A stretch of DNA of 64,000 nucleotides from Nitrospira sp. ND1 (GCF_900170025.1 NZ_FWEX01000006.1:2757236-2821235), one strand, 5' to 3'. Counted from the stretch's first letter, positions 20,201-27,801 are shown. Notes: generated by a model not told the origin, from the letters alone. Made by a program: numbers and translations.

Positions 20201-21608
20201 TGCGCTTATCGGCAATGCAGCCATTAACGGCACCGGAAACTCCCTCAACAATGTCTTGACGGGCAATGGCGCGGTCAATGTTCTCACTGGCGGCGCAGGA
20301 AACGATACGTATGTCGTTGGGGCGGGGGATACGATTGTCGAAGCCGCCGGCTCAGGGACTGACACCATCAGAACCGATATCAGCTGGACATTGGGAACCA
20401 ATGTGGAAAACCTTGTGTTGACGGGAACCGCCGCGGTCAATGGAAGCGGCAACAGCCTTGCCAATACTCTGACAGGGAATAGTGCCGCCAATATCCTCAA
20501 TGGAGGAACTGGCGCGGATAAGTTGATTGGCGGGCAGGGCGACGATACCTATGTTGCGGACAACGTTAACGATCAGATTACTGAATCGGCCAATCAAGGC
20601 CTCGACACCGTTCAGAGTTCGGTCACGTATACTCTGGCTGCCAATGTGGAGAATCTTACGCTGACTGGGACCGGAACGATCAATGGGACAGGAAACGGGT
20701 TGGACAATATTTTGACCGGGAATAATGCCGCCAATCGACTCACTGGCGGCGCCGGGAATGACACCTATGTGATCGGGGCCGGCGATAGTATCGTCGAATC
20801 GGTGAATGCCGGTATCGACTGGGTCCAGAGTTCTATCACGCATACGCTTGCCGCGAATGTCGAGAACCTGACGCTTACGGGAACTGCTATCATCAACGGC
20901 ACTGGAAATGGGCTCAATAACATCTTGATCGGCAATAGTGCGGTCAACACGTTGACCGGTGGCGCGGGGAACGACACGTATATTGTGGGAACAGGAGATA
21001 CTGTAGTCGAGGCGTTGAATGCCGGCACCGACACGGTCCAGAGCGCCGGAACTTGGAGTTTGGGCGCCAATGTGGAAAATCTGGTGCTGGTCGGATCTGC
21101 GGCGGTCAACGGGACGGGCAATACTCTGGCCAATGTGCTCACCGGCAATGCCGGTAACAATGCACTGGTCGGCGGTGACGGCAACGATACCATGGCAGGT
21201 GGACAAGGAAACGATGTGCTCAATGGCGGGACTGGAAATGATGTCTTTCAATTCGCTCGCGGGGATGGTCAGGATACTGTGACTGACACGAGCGGGAGCA
21301 GCGATCGGCTCAACTTCGGCTCCGGGATCAATCCTCTGGACATCATGTTGAGTCAAAGTGCCAATGATTTGCGCATCGCGCTCTACGGTTCGACCGATCA
21401 GGTGACGATTGCCAACTGGTATGGAGGCGCTACTAATCAGATTGAAACAGTCCAAGCCGGTAACGGTCAACAATTGATGAGTACTCAAGTGAACCAATTG
21501 ATCCAGGCGATGGCGGGATTCACGCAACAGACAGGGTTGAGTTGGGAGCAAGCTGTGGCCCAGCGCCCCCAGGATGTGCAGCAGGTTCTGGCTGCGAATT
21601 GGCACTAG
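14268..21608 (+). CDS. Giant RTX calcium-binding protein with lipase-like N-terminal domain
   Basis: This 2446-residue protein is the probable type I secretion substrate. Residues 1 to about 370 look like an alpha/beta-hydrolase lipase domain: GYSLGG puts a nucleophile at Ser178, and a His in NSHSVTLL (about 348) could complete the triad. An unassigned linker runs to about 580. From about 582 to 2330 there are dozens of GGxGxDxLx nonapeptides arranged in blocks, interrupted by beta-rich inserts (for example around 1390-1470 and 1600-1810). Five tandem VENLxLTG modules lie near the end, followed by a haemolysin-type C-terminal domain (GDGQDTVTD to YGGATNQIET) holding the expected C-terminal secretion signal. 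There is no signal peptide. The start has GGAGGAGAG upstream. Folding is expected outside the cell on Ca2+ binding. Confidence 0.95.
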   Translation: MSQGSISTWLKFALQQMAAESYLDQILLGRPLREILLDGNNDTRFVAPDANGDLPGMTRFTNALADRFLSAYQIVDHHANDATGFSATLLFDTQTNSYTLSFRSSEYAADVNGGDRSRDIVGADAEVKNAGFAFAQLVSMTRYFEGLQQGKKSDGTIDPSLAAFFGNSQNQLNVTGYSLGGHLATVFTELYADRVAQTYTFNGAGRGEFAGLHFNSEVQEADRIREMLANLDARLRATDPLGSLFASGATADIYTDERYLVALDDIRARYPTSGTQSLPGLTGGLTRTDGAFGKIQQLFGHAQTGQDVEVVANSGVHAKVIPVLVEGQPLIEDVNVQNPWESQYGNSHSVTLLVDSLAIQELFQKADPQLQQSQIESILKASSDQIASPYPEQGTPVPPAEGDTLEKALDALAKVFHVEGPATPYGRLPGDFGSATYRQPFYERLDAVRAAIGDQVFSIAPLIGKSAEELQSLALLEDSTSLAYRFALRELAPFAVLGASASSTETLYANHNEAGQLALLNSESGMGELSPQYLKDRAAFLVEKINVNSNPIGFPSITHFKDFQSLYEIRSVAPQGPQVLFGGEVGETLDGSAFFGDHLYGGEGDDHLFGYGGKDYLEGNPGNDILDGGSGADTMLGGTGDDTYLVDDSGDVVREYANSGIDEVRSSVTFTLDSQIEHLTLTGSNAIDGIGNELGNILIGNSAKNMLNGGGGQDHLVGNEGNDTLIGGAGDSDLLEGGVGFDTYIYRSGDGVDRIEDSDAQGQIIFDEHLLQGGIRRAGDVANSYTSLDGRTTYLMSGTDLIVNGVLIVNENFQSGQMGIQLRDVSPIPSDTGLPAGPFGHVLVGDGEDETLIATHPYSYAMYGNEGNDVLTSQVPSTHDSFSDLRDGGAGDDILVGAGGNDYLVGGSGDDYADVSDGDIFLGGDGNDIAVTDTEIANYAWTHIGSGTHYIDGGAGNDVLLGALGVDVLLGGDGEDVLRGENRPVGWIAKVYDVDLIPQSVSMLAFSSALGADDYLDGGAGNDLLVGDGGNDILVGGAGDDWLYGESDFTQTIPGDDWLDGGEGNDRLFGGAGADSLSGGDGDDLLIGDFSEDLGSEDILDGGAGADELQGGGGDDILYGGTGMDRLAGFAGNDFLDGGADSDELQGGAGDDSLWGGLGHDLMTGQEGDDELFGDDGNDELHGEIGNDTLVGGVGNDALFGQDDDDLLSGDAGDDLLNGGLGNDQLDGGDGIDDVQGREGDDLIVGGTGDDFLYGDGNDPTVLNLLGGNDTLDGEEGDDQLWGGAGQDQLFGGEGADQLVGDVGDDALFGDAGDDSLFGDSPLFAGQAGNDVLDGGDGHDVLQAGGGEDDLHGGTGNDRLIGGAGSDTYRFNLGGGVDSIEDDATQSNRLIFGAGITAESLRLDVATGDSLVVRVVNSEDAVQIVGFGLNSPSEFHTINQFEFADGTVLRDAGLLARGFNLSAPVDGGTVIGTSFADHMQGSQAADWLHGRDGNDVLIGGEGADVLEGEEGDDLLEGDAGNDRLYGGAGVNVLRGGEGSDLLVSNAAADQLIGGTGHDIYHLVSGLATVSEDANGGIDTIQLAPSASLAFQAPDQVENVQILDDFYLEPTQRVDLVGNVLDNQLSGPNQLDGQGGNDILIGVGDNTFLFDRGYGQDIVRMGMQTYAHTGLDQVLFGAEIAPGDLILENHVNDLVVKVNGSTDQLTVESFFVSPSNHVDQFAFFDGTVWDLSAIESRVLTFVGSDADDTFYGTDGDNLIRGLGGNDQIRASLGDDTLDGGAGNDFLEGYLGNDIYLFGRGYGQDSIDDQGDSSDVDTLQLLDGITPGDVTLRATPDFGGSAILTITNTADQLTLGGFFEFQSLRVDLIKFADGTIWDYNAMLAHTEGVNLVGGEGVDYLYGNVTNDILSGLDGDDSLYGGAGNDLLDGGIGADSLSGGSGNDLYMVDDVGDRVTEQAGQGTDTIQSGVTYALGANVENLALIGNAAINGTGNSLNNVLTGNGAVNVLTGGAGNDTYVVGAGDTIVEAAGSGTDTIRTDISWTLGTNVENLVLTGTAAVNGSGNSLANTLTGNSAANILNGGTGADKLIGGQGDDTYVADNVNDQITESANQGLDTVQSSVTYTLAANVENLTLTGTGTINGTGNGLDNILTGNNAANRLTGGAGNDTYVIGAGDSIVESVNAGIDWVQSSITHTLAANVENLTLTGTAIINGTGNGLNNILIGNSAVNTLTGGAGNDTYIVGTGDTVVEALNAGTDTVQSAGTWSLGANVENLVLVGSAAVNGTGNTLANVLTGNAGNNALVGGDGNDTMAGGQGNDVLNGGTGNDVFQFARGDGQDTVTDTSGSSDRLNFGSGINPLDIMLSQSANDLRIALYGSTDQVTIANWYGGATNQIETVQAGNGQQLMSTQVNQLIQAMAGFTQQTGLSWEQAVAQRPQDVQQVLAANWH
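20184..21278 (+). repeat. Tandem 213-base (71-residue) VENL/RTX modules
   Basis: Inside the RTX gene, the codons for (A/T)N VENL recur at 20184, 20397, 20640, 20853 and 21066. The spacing is 213, 243, 213 and 213 bases. Each module contains VENLxLxG, a GTGNxLxNxLTGN turn, an RTX turn GGAGNDTY and a VxAGDTIVE strand. One copy carries 10 extra residues. The similarity is clear at DNA level, so this is a likely recombination and copy-number hotspot. Confidence 0.85.
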
Positions 21609-21620
21609 CGGTATGTTTCG

Positions 21621-21655
21621 GTCGCTCCGCCTGTCCGGCGGGGCGACTCCCTCTT
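21621..21655 (+). terminator. Probable terminator of the RTX operon
   Basis: An 11-base stem (GTCGCTCCGCC at 21621 with GGCGGGGCGAC ending at 21647, one G-U pair) closes a TGTCC loop. It is followed by TCCCTCTT, a weak T-run. It lies 12 bases after the RTX stop codon. Confidence 0.6.
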
Positions 21656-21910
21656 GACCGCCTCGTTTTTCGCGCCCTGTCTTGGCATAGTCAGGGCCAA
21701 TCTCCGGCAGACCCTCCTTTTTCCTGCCGACCGTGTATGAATAGCCCGATATTGCGGAGAGTTGTGGTGTGCGGTTGGCCAGTACCGAAGAGGTACAGCC
21801 TCCGTGGAATGGCCGGACCCGGTTTGGGTGGTACAGTCAGGACATCAGCGTAAGGCATGAAACCCGAGTCACTATAGGCCGCCAACTTTTCCGCGTTTGC
21901 TAGGAGGTCA

Positions 21911-22405
21911 ATGATGTCGCACCGAACGGTTCTCTCTTTCGCCCTATTGGCAGTTCTCGTTGGTGGCATCCACGGGTGTACGACGATGCAGGCTGGGTCT
22001 GCTACCACGTTACCGAGTAGTGCGTTCTTCCCCGTTGATGTGAATGAGCTGAAGTCGCTTCAAACCATCGCCCATGCGCAGGATTCCCGCATGAAGAATT
22101 GTCACAAAGGTCCCGCCTGTGAGGATGCCTATTACACGCGTGGCTTGGTCGCGCTCTTTGAGAATCGTGCCGATGCGATTACGGTGTTTCAGGAGCTGCA
22201 CACAGCCATGCCGAACAGCCGCTATGAGGCGGCGACGACGGGCTGGTTAAATCTCTTGCAGGATACGGCGCCATCCTCCAAGCATCATCAGGCGTTAATG
22301 GTTCAGTTGAAGCAGGAAGTACTGCATAATCTCCTGGAGCGTTCTGATTTGACGGCGCTGCGGACTGTGAAGGACCACGACCGGCGGGTTGCGGAGCTCA
22401 AGTAA
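21911..22405 (+). CDS. Small lipoprotein with TPR-like helices
   Basis: The 164-residue product has a signal peptide ending in the lipobox GIHGC, followed by a flexible Ser/Thr segment. The mature part contains YYTRGLVALFENRADAITVFQEL, which has the shape of one tetratricopeptide pair, and a charged C-terminal helix. Two Cys residues (in KNCHKGPACED) may form a disulfide. The ribosome site TAGGAGG is three to six bases before the two adjacent ATGs (21911, 21914). It stands alone between the RTX terminator and its own strong terminator. Function unknown. Confidence 0.8.
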   Translation: MMSHRTVLSFALLAVLVGGIHGCTTMQAGSATTLPSSAFFPVDVNELKSLQTIAHAQDSRMKNCHKGPACEDAYYTRGLVALFENRADAITVFQELHTAMPNSRYEAATTGWLNLLQDTAPSSKHHQALMVQLKQEVLHNLLERSDLTALRTVKDHDRRVAELK

Positions 22406-22438
22406 TGAGCCAGTTATAGCTATGAGCCTGGTGTCCCG

Positions 22439-22479
22439 TTCGGCCGGCATGCGTCGCATGCCGGCCGAATCTGTTTCTG
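22439..22479 (+). terminator. Strong rho-independent terminator
   Basis: A perfect 14-base inverted repeat (TTCGGCCGGCATGC at 22439 and its complement ending at 22469) has a three-base spacer and is followed by TCTGTTTCTG. It lies 34 bases after the lipoprotein stop codon. Confidence 0.85.
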
Positions 22480-22671
22480 TATCTGTCCCCCCATAGTTGT
22501 TCTACGAAGTGTCGGGATAGATTGCAGGGGTTGCACGTCTCCGCCAGTTGAGTAAATCCCTCTCCAGTGCACGCTCCTTTACATGTAGTTGAGTTTGCAC
22601 AGACTCGCGGCTACACTTTGCCTGGGTAAAGTCGGGTTGTGTCTAGGTGTATCCATCGGTGAGAGGTGTAT

Positions 22672-23529
22672 ATGCGTCTGTTCAGTATGACCTTCGTGGT
22701 ATCCGTCATTCTGTTTGTCGGAGTCTGGTCGGTGCGAGCGGCCGAGCCACTGTCTGGGGCGGATGGCCAGGCCGGCGGGGCCGAGGCGATCACAGGGCAG
22801 GATGGTGCGCCGATGGTGTTGGTTCCGGCCGGGCCTTTTACGATGGGGAGCAACGATGGGCTTCCCGCCGAGCGCCCCGAACATGTGGTGATCCTCGACG
22901 CGTATGTCATCGATCGATATGAAGTGTCGCTGCAACTCTATCGAAAGTTTCTTCAGGCGGCGAGATATGATGCGCCGCCGACCTGGGATGATGAAGCGGC
23001 GGAGACGGTCAGCGATCGTCCGGCTGTCGGGATGAGTTGGGAGGATGCGGCGGCCTATTGTGCCTGGGCAGGGAAGCGACTCCCGACGGAAGCTGAATGG
23101 GAGAAGGCTGCGCGTGGAACCGATGGCCGTCGGTACCCGTGGGGCCCCATGCAGCCGTTCGTGGACATTGCCAACTACAATCGCGGCGTGTGGGTGAGCG
23201 AAGCCATTACGTTGGTGAGTGTGGCCGGTGGGGTGGAAGGGATGAATGTCCGCCACGGGCTGAAAGCCGGGGGGCGGAGTCCGTACGGCCTCCATCACAT
23301 GGCGGGGAATGCGGCCGAGTGGATAGCCGATTGGTACGATCGTACGTATTACGGCAAGAGTCCCGACAAAAATCCGACGGGTCCTGCTAATGGCGAGAAA
23401 CGGGTGATTCGTGGCGGGTCGTGGGCCGATTTGCCTGTGGCGTTAAGTGCGTCTGCGCGGGTCTCGGCGGAGCCTGGTTTTCAGGACCGCACCATTGGAT
23501 TTCGCTGCGCGATGGATGCCAAGAAATAG
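22672..23529 (+). CDS. FGE/SUMF1-domain exported protein
   Basis: The product of about 285 residues has a signal peptide and then a formylglycine-generating-enzyme (FGE-sulfatase) fold. Visible motifs are MVLVPAGPFTMGS, DRYEVS, KRLPTEAEWEKAARG, MAGNAAEWIADWYD, RVIRGGSW and IGFRCA. True FGE enzymes need a Cys pair near the C-terminal GGSW region. Here that stretch (GGSWADLPVALSASAR) has none, so sulfatase-activating chemistry is unlikely and a binding or structural role is more plausible. ATG 22672 has GAGAGG five bases upstream; a GTG at 22666 is less likely. A cytochrome c gene follows 48 bases later, suggesting a joint periplasmic role. Confidence 0.88.
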   Translation: MRLFSMTFVVSVILFVGVWSVRAAEPLSGADGQAGGAEAITGQDGAPMVLVPAGPFTMGSNDGLPAERPEHVVILDAYVIDRYEVSLQLYRKFLQAARYDAPPTWDDEAAETVSDRPAVGMSWEDAAAYCAWAGKRLPTEAEWEKAARGTDGRRYPWGPMQPFVDIANYNRGVWVSEAITLVSVAGGVEGMNVRHGLKAGGRSPYGLHHMAGNAAEWIADWYDRTYYGKSPDKNPTGPANGEKRVIRGGSWADLPVALSASARVSAEPGFQDRTIGFRCAMDAKK

Positions 23530-23577
23530 AGGCAGGGGTGAGCACTGAGGCCTTCGTAAGTTTCCTGGTTCCTGCCT

Positions 23578-24099
23578 ATGCTTGATTCAGGTGCCGCATC
23601 GTCTGTTCCACCGCCGAACCGAAAGCACAAGGCCGTTGCCGCGTTCGCGGCAGGGCTTGTGTTCCTGGTTGCGCTGGCGGGGATCCGCAATATCTCGCCT
23701 CCATCTGATTCAACCCCGGCTGTCCAGAATATTGACCCGAACATGGTGCCGTTGGTGACGGGGGATGAACCGATTCAGGAGCTCTTTGTCCGTGCCGGCT
23801 GTCCGGTTTGCCATCAGATTCCCGGCATTGCAGGAGCGAAGGGGCAGGTCGGTCCACCACTGTGGCTGGGGAAGACCGGGGCGAGTCGCCTGGCTGATCC
23901 ACAGTATAAAGGGCAGGCGCAGACGGTTCGTGAGTACATTGTGGAATCAGTGGTATCCCCGGGGACCTATGTGGTGCCAGGGTTTCCACCGGATACGATG
24001 CCGACGTGGTACGGACGGAAGCTGAGTGGGGCTGCATTGAGTAAAATCGCGTCGTATCTCGAACAGGCGGTGGAAGAGCCCCCCTCGGGACGCCCTTAA
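23578..24099 (+). CDS. Membrane-anchored class I-type cytochrome c
   Basis: The 173-residue product has a basic N-terminus, one hydrophobic anchor (AAFAAGLVFLVALAG) and a periplasmic domain with a single haem-binding CPVCH. A candidate distal Met ligand lies in PDTMPTWYG. The C-terminal LSKIASYLEQ helix is the usual last helix of small c-type cytochromes. It is likely to carry electrons on the periplasmic side of the inner membrane. No partner oxidase or reductase is in the window. It follows the FGE-domain gene closely on the same strand. No strong ribosome site is visible before the ATG at 23578. Confidence 0.9.
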   Translation: MLDSGAASSVPPPNRKHKAVAAFAAGLVFLVALAGIRNISPPSDSTPAVQNIDPNMVPLVTGDEPIQELFVRAGCPVCHQIPGIAGAKGQVGPPLWLGKTGASRLADPQYKGQAQTVREYIVESVVSPGTYVVPGFPPDTMPTWYGRKLSGAALSKIASYLEQAVEEPPSGRP

Positions 24100-24149
24100 G
24101 CGGGTGCGCCGATCAATTGCGTGGTGTGCGCTCGCGGAGGAATAGACCT

Positions 24150-24191
24150 TGAGGATCAGGGAGCAGCAATGCCCTGACCCTCAGCGCTTTT
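24150..24191 (+). terminator. Hairpin between convergent cytochrome c and pilU genes
   Basis: TGAGGATCAGGG (24150-24161) pairs with CCCTGACCCTCA (24172-24183) with one mismatch. On the plus strand GCGCTTTTT follows. The right arm includes the pilU stop codon, so the hairpin probably serves the plus-strand cytochrome operon. Confidence 0.5.
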
Positions 24192-25344
24192 TGCTCCCGC
24201 CCTGACCCAGTTGTCCTTGAATCTGGAACCCCTTCTCATCCCGGTCGCTCTTGTCCAGGAGGGCGGCCACTGCGTCATCGCCTTTCAACCCCGCCAGTTT
24301 AATTTTCAGACGGAGGTTGTTGGCGCTGTCGGCGTTGATCAAGGCTTGTTCAATGCTGATCTTCCCGGCCTTATAGAGTTGCAACAGCACGTGGTCGAAT
24401 GTCTGGCAGCCTTCGTCGATGCCCTGTTCCATCGCCTCTTTCAGGGTATCGATCTCAGAACGTTTGATGAGGTCCTTGATGCGCGGTGTATCCAGCATGA
24501 TTTCGAGTGCAGGCACGCGGCGGCCGTCGAGGGAGGGGATCAATCGTTGAGAGATGATGGCCCGCAGGTTCAATGAGAGCTGCAGATAGATCTGGGCGTG
24601 CCGTTCGACCGGGAAGAAGTTCATGATGCGCTCGATCGATTGATTCGCATTATTCGAGTGCAACGTTCCGAGGCAGAGGTGTCCGGTTTCAGCGAACGTG
24701 ATCGCGGCTTCCATGGTTTCCGTATCCCGGATTTCACCGATGAGAATGACGTCCGGTGCCTGACGCAGGGTATTTTTCAACGCGTGCCCGAAGGAATGGG
24801 TGTCGAAGCCGACTTCGCGCTGGGTGACGATCGATTTCTTGTGGTGATGGACAAATTCGATCGGGTCTTCCACGCTGATGATGTGGCCCGCATGCACCGT
24901 GTTGCGGTGGTCGATCATCGCGGCGAGGGACGTGGATTTTCCGGAGCCGGTCGCGCCGACCACCAACACCAGACCCCGCTTGGTCATAGCGATGTCTTTG
25001 ACGATGGGCGGCAGGTCTAGCTGTTCGACTGTCATGATCTCCGCTTTGATATGACGAAACACCAACCCGACGTTGCCCTTCTGTCGGAAGATGTTGACGC
25101 GAAAGCGGCCGAGGTCTTTGTAATAAAGGGCAAGGTTCATCTCCATTTTTTCTTCGAACTCACCTCGCTGCTGGCCTCGCATGAGGGCCAGCGCCAGCGA
25201 TTCGAGTTGCTCGTTCGTGAACGGCGGCGCATCGGTCCGATGTGTCGAGCCATGGATGCGATAAATGGGGGGCGCATCGACGGTGAGATACAGGTCCGAC
25301 GATTCCTGCTTGACCATCACTTCGAGAAGCGTGCGAACATCCAT
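24181..25344 (-). CDS. pilU: Type IV pilus retraction ATPase, PilU type
   Basis: This cytoplasmic hexameric ATPase is a PilT paralogue that assists pilus retraction. The 387-residue product has the N-terminal PAS-like domain (SSDLYLTV, RIHG), Walker A GATGSGKST at residues 130-138, Asp box VEDPIEFVH, Walker B ILIGEIRD and His box GHLCLGTLHSNNA. The C-terminal DSANNLRLKIKL followed by a Gly/Lys tail is typical of PilU rather than PilT. The gene lies 56 bases downstream of pilT on the same strand, the usual arrangement, so the two form an operon. No pilB or pilC is present here. Confidence 0.93.
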   Translation of the reverse strand: MDVRTLLEVMVKQESSDLYLTVDAPPIYRIHGSTHRTDAPPFTNEQLESLALALMRGQQRGEFEEKMEMNLALYYKDLGRFRVNIFRQKGNVGLVFRHIKAEIMTVEQLDLPPIVKDIAMTKRGLVLVVGATGSGKSTSLAAMIDHRNTVHAGHIISVEDPIEFVHHHKKSIVTQREVGFDTHSFGHALKNTLRQAPDVILIGEIRDTETMEAAITFAETGHLCLGTLHSNNANQSIERIMNFFPVERHAQIYLQLSLNLRAIISQRLIPSLDGRRVPALEIMLDTPRIKDLIKRSEIDTLKEAMEQGIDEGCQTFDHVLLQLYKAGKISIEQALINADSANNLRLKIKLAGLKGDDAVAALLDKSDRDEKGFQIQGQLGQGGSKKR

Positions 25345-25400
25345 GAAATGCCTCTTTCCAATGCCGTGGGAAACCCGTTTCGTTTGCGCCGAGTGCCCGT

Positions 25401-26462
25401 TTACGCGGCGCCTCCTGCAGCGGCGCTAAAGAGATTGGGATTCATGCTGCGCGATTGAGCTTCAGCTTTTGTCACCAGCCCTCGTGTGACCAGATCGACC
25501 AGGGCCATGTCCATGGTTTGCATCCCATCTTTTTGGCTGGCCTGCATGATGCCGGGAATTTGATGGAGTTTGCCTTCGCGGATGAGGTTCCGCACCGCTG
25601 TGGTACCGACCATGATTTCCACCGCCGCAATCCGGCCACCACTCTTCTTCTTCAGGAGCGTCTGGGTCAAGACTGCCTCCAGCGTTTCCGAGAGCTGTGC
25701 GCGGACTTGGGCCTGTTGGTTCGGAGGGAAGGCGTCGATGATGCGGTCGATGGTTTTCGGGGCGCTGGACGTGTGCAGGGTCGCAAAGACCAAGTGTCCG
25801 GTTTCGGCAGCGGTCAACGCCAGCTGGATCGTATCCAGGTCTCGCATTTCGCCGACGAGAATGATGTCGGGGTCTTCGCGGAGTGCGGCGCGGAGGGCGT
25901 TGGCGAACGACAGCGTGTGGACGCCCAGTTCCCGCTGGTTGACCAGGCATTTTTTGGATTTGTGAACAAACTCGACCGGATCTTCGATCGTGAGAATGTG
26001 TCCTTCGAAGGTGTTGTTGAGATAGTCGATCATGCCCGCGAGTGTGGTGGATTTCCCGGACCCGGTTGGGCCGGTCACCAGGATCAGGCCTTTTTCGCGG
26101 TCGCAGAGCTGTCGGAGGATCGGCGGCATGCCGAGTTTTTCCAGGGGAAGAATCTCCGTCGGAATGGTCCGGAACACGGCGCCTAAGCCGCGCCCTTGCA
26201 CAAAGACGTTGACGCGGAATCGGGCGATGTCGCCCAGGTCGAAGGAGAAGTCACACTCCCGGTGTTCTTCGAAATTCTTCCGTTGCGCGTCACTCATCAT
26301 GTCGTAGATAAGCGCGTGAGTTTCATCCTGGGTCAGGGGAGGATGGTCGAGTTTCTTGAGATCGCCATGCAGGCGGATCATCGGTGGTTCACCGGCGCTG
26401 ATGTGGCAGTCCGAGGCGCCCTGTTGGACGCCAAAGGTCAACAGTTTGGAGATATCAATCAT
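25401..26462 (-). CDS. pilT: Type IV pilus retraction ATPase PilT
   Basis: PilT powers pilus depolymerisation for twitching motility. The 353-residue length is normal. Walker A GPTGSGKST is at about residues 131-139, with Asp box IEDPVEFVH, Walker B IILVGEMRD and His box GHLVFATLHTSSA. The PilT-specific C-terminal stretch AVRNLIREGK is also present. It is the first gene of a pilT-pilU pair on the minus strand, with a free 178-base region upstream for a promoter. The pilin genes at 38-39 kb are the likely substrate filament. Confidence 0.95.
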   Translation of the reverse strand: MIDISKLLTFGVQQGASDCHISAGEPPMIRLHGDLKKLDHPPLTQDETHALIYDMMSDAQRKNFEEHRECDFSFDLGDIARFRVNVFVQGRGLGAVFRTIPTEILPLEKLGMPPILRQLCDREKGLILVTGPTGSGKSTTLAGMIDYLNNTFEGHILTIEDPVEFVHKSKKCLVNQRELGVHTLSFANALRAALREDPDIILVGEMRDLDTIQLALTAAETGHLVFATLHTSSAPKTIDRIIDAFPPNQQAQVRAQLSETLEAVLTQTLLKKKSGGRIAAVEIMVGTTAVRNLIREGKLHQIPGIMQASQKDGMQTMDMALVDLVTRGLVTKAEAQSRSMNPNLFSAAAGGAA

Positions 26463-26640
26463 CGGATCACTCCATGCAGTGAGAGAATGTATGGATAAAC
26501 GAGCGTCGCTATGAGTAGAGGATCATGGCTCGTCAGGTTGATTCGATCATGCCATAGGAAGGTGAGAAAGCAAGAAAATACCCAGAAGAGACGAGGGCGA
26601 AACGGTGGCCGGCGGCCGCTCTGCAAAGGGCGATTGGTGC

Positions 26641-27801
26641 TTAGATCATGTTGAGCGTGCGACCTGCCTGTGCGAGTGCCGTCAGCGCCTGGTCGATGTG
26701 CTCATCGGTGTGATCGGCGGTGATCGTGAAGCGAATCCGGCTCGTGGACGCCGGCACCGTCGGTGGGCGAATGGCGGGGGCATAGACTCCCAGTGAGAGC
26801 AGTGTGTGGGCGAGGTTCATTGCGCGATCGGGATCGCCGACGATGACCGGAAGAATGGGGCTCTCCGAAGCGGCGAGCCGGAAGCCGAGGCCGCTGAGTC
26901 CTTGCGCAAGGCGATGGCGATTCCGCCACAATCTGGCTCGCCGCTCAGGCTCTTGCCGGATCACGCGGAGCGCCGCCGTGGCGGCCGCGGCGGCGGCCGG
27001 TGTGGGGGCGGTTGTATAGGTGAAGGCGCGGCAGGTATTTACGAGATAGGCCACGAATTCCGCTGATCCAGCCAGGTAACCTCCGGAGCTCCCGATCGCT
27101 TTGCTCAAGGTGCCCATGTGATAGGGGATGCGCGTTTCGACATCGCAATGTTCGAGGGTGCCTCGCCCTGTTTCCCCAAGGATTCCCGTGCCGTGCGCAT
27201 CGTCGACATAGACGGCGGCGCCATACCGTTCCGCCAATAGGGCGATGTCCCTCATCGGTGCGATGTCCCCATCCATGCTGAAGACGCCGTCGGTCACGAT
27301 CAGGGTGGGTTTGTTGGAGGTCCGGCGGGTAAGGAGTTGCTCCAGGTGATTCATGTCCCGGTGGTGGTAGACGCGAAATGTGGCGCCGCTTAAGCGGCAG
27401 CCGTCGATCAGACTTGCGTGGCAGAGGCGGTCGGCGAGGATGAGCCCGTCTTTTCCAATCAGCGCCGGAACGGCGCTGATATTCGCCAGATAGCCGGCTG
27501 CGAAGGTGAGTGTGGCTTCAGTGTCATTGAACCGGGCGAGTGCCGTTTCGAGTTCTTCGTGGGGCGTAAGGGTGCCGCAGACGAGACGCGAGGCCCCGGA
27601 TCCCGCCCCGTATTGACGCGTCGCTTCGACGGCCGCTTCTACGACGGCTGGGTGGGTGGCCAGGCCCAGGTAATTATTGGAGGAAAGCAGGATCACGGTG
27701 TGCCCGTCGAGCCTGACCGTCGGCCCCGTGGAGGAGGCGATGGTGCGCAGCCGACGGAGTAGGTGCTGGTCCTGCAATTTTTGAAGATATTCCTTGAACA
27801 T
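26641..27801 (-). CDS. bioF: 8-amino-7-oxononanoate synthase
   Basis: BioF condenses pimeloyl-ACP/CoA with L-alanine, using PLP, in biotin synthesis. The 386-residue product shows SSNNYLGLA, GAGSGASRLVCGT, VTDGVFSMDGD, VDDAHGTGI, the PLP lysine in TLSKAIGSSGGY and the substrate loop PPTVPASTSRIR. The last motif favours BioF over the related glycine C-acetyltransferase. I use ATG 27801; the frame extends six codons to a TTG. It is the only biotin gene in the window and is divergent from the TPR protein gene at 27923. Confidence 0.92.
   Translation of the reverse strand: MFKEYLQKLQDQHLLRRLRTIASSTGPTVRLDGHTVILLSSNNYLGLATHPAVVEAAVEATRQYGAGSGASRLVCGTLTPHEELETALARFNDTEATLTFAAGYLANISAVPALIGKDGLILADRLCHASLIDGCRLSGATFRVYHHRDMNHLEQLLTRRTSNKPTLIVTDGVFSMDGDIAPMRDIALLAERYGAAVYVDDAHGTGILGETGRGTLEHCDVETRIPYHMGTLSKAIGSSGGYLAGSAEFVAYLVNTCRAFTYTTAPTPAAAAAATAALRVIRQEPERRARLWRNRHRLAQGLSGLGFRLAASESPILPVIVGDPDRAMNLAHTLLSLGVYAPAIRPPTVPASTSRIRFTITADHTDEHIDQALTALAQAGRTLNMI

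Noticed and set aside
16011-21278. Regularly spaced short repeats that could be mistaken for a CRISPR array
   Set aside because: They are in-frame codons for GGxGxD nonapeptides with no constant repeat/spacer lengths and no cas genes nearby.
20352-21605. 417-codon minus-strand open frame opposite the RTX gene, and a similar one at 19011-19691
   Set aside because: They mirror repetitive, stop-poor RTX sequence. The plus-strand protein is unmistakable, and these translations show no motif or ribosome site.
25455-26186. 243-codon plus-strand frame opposite pilT
   Set aside because: It is the antisense of a strongly conserved ATPase and is rich in Asp/His/Gly/Arg.
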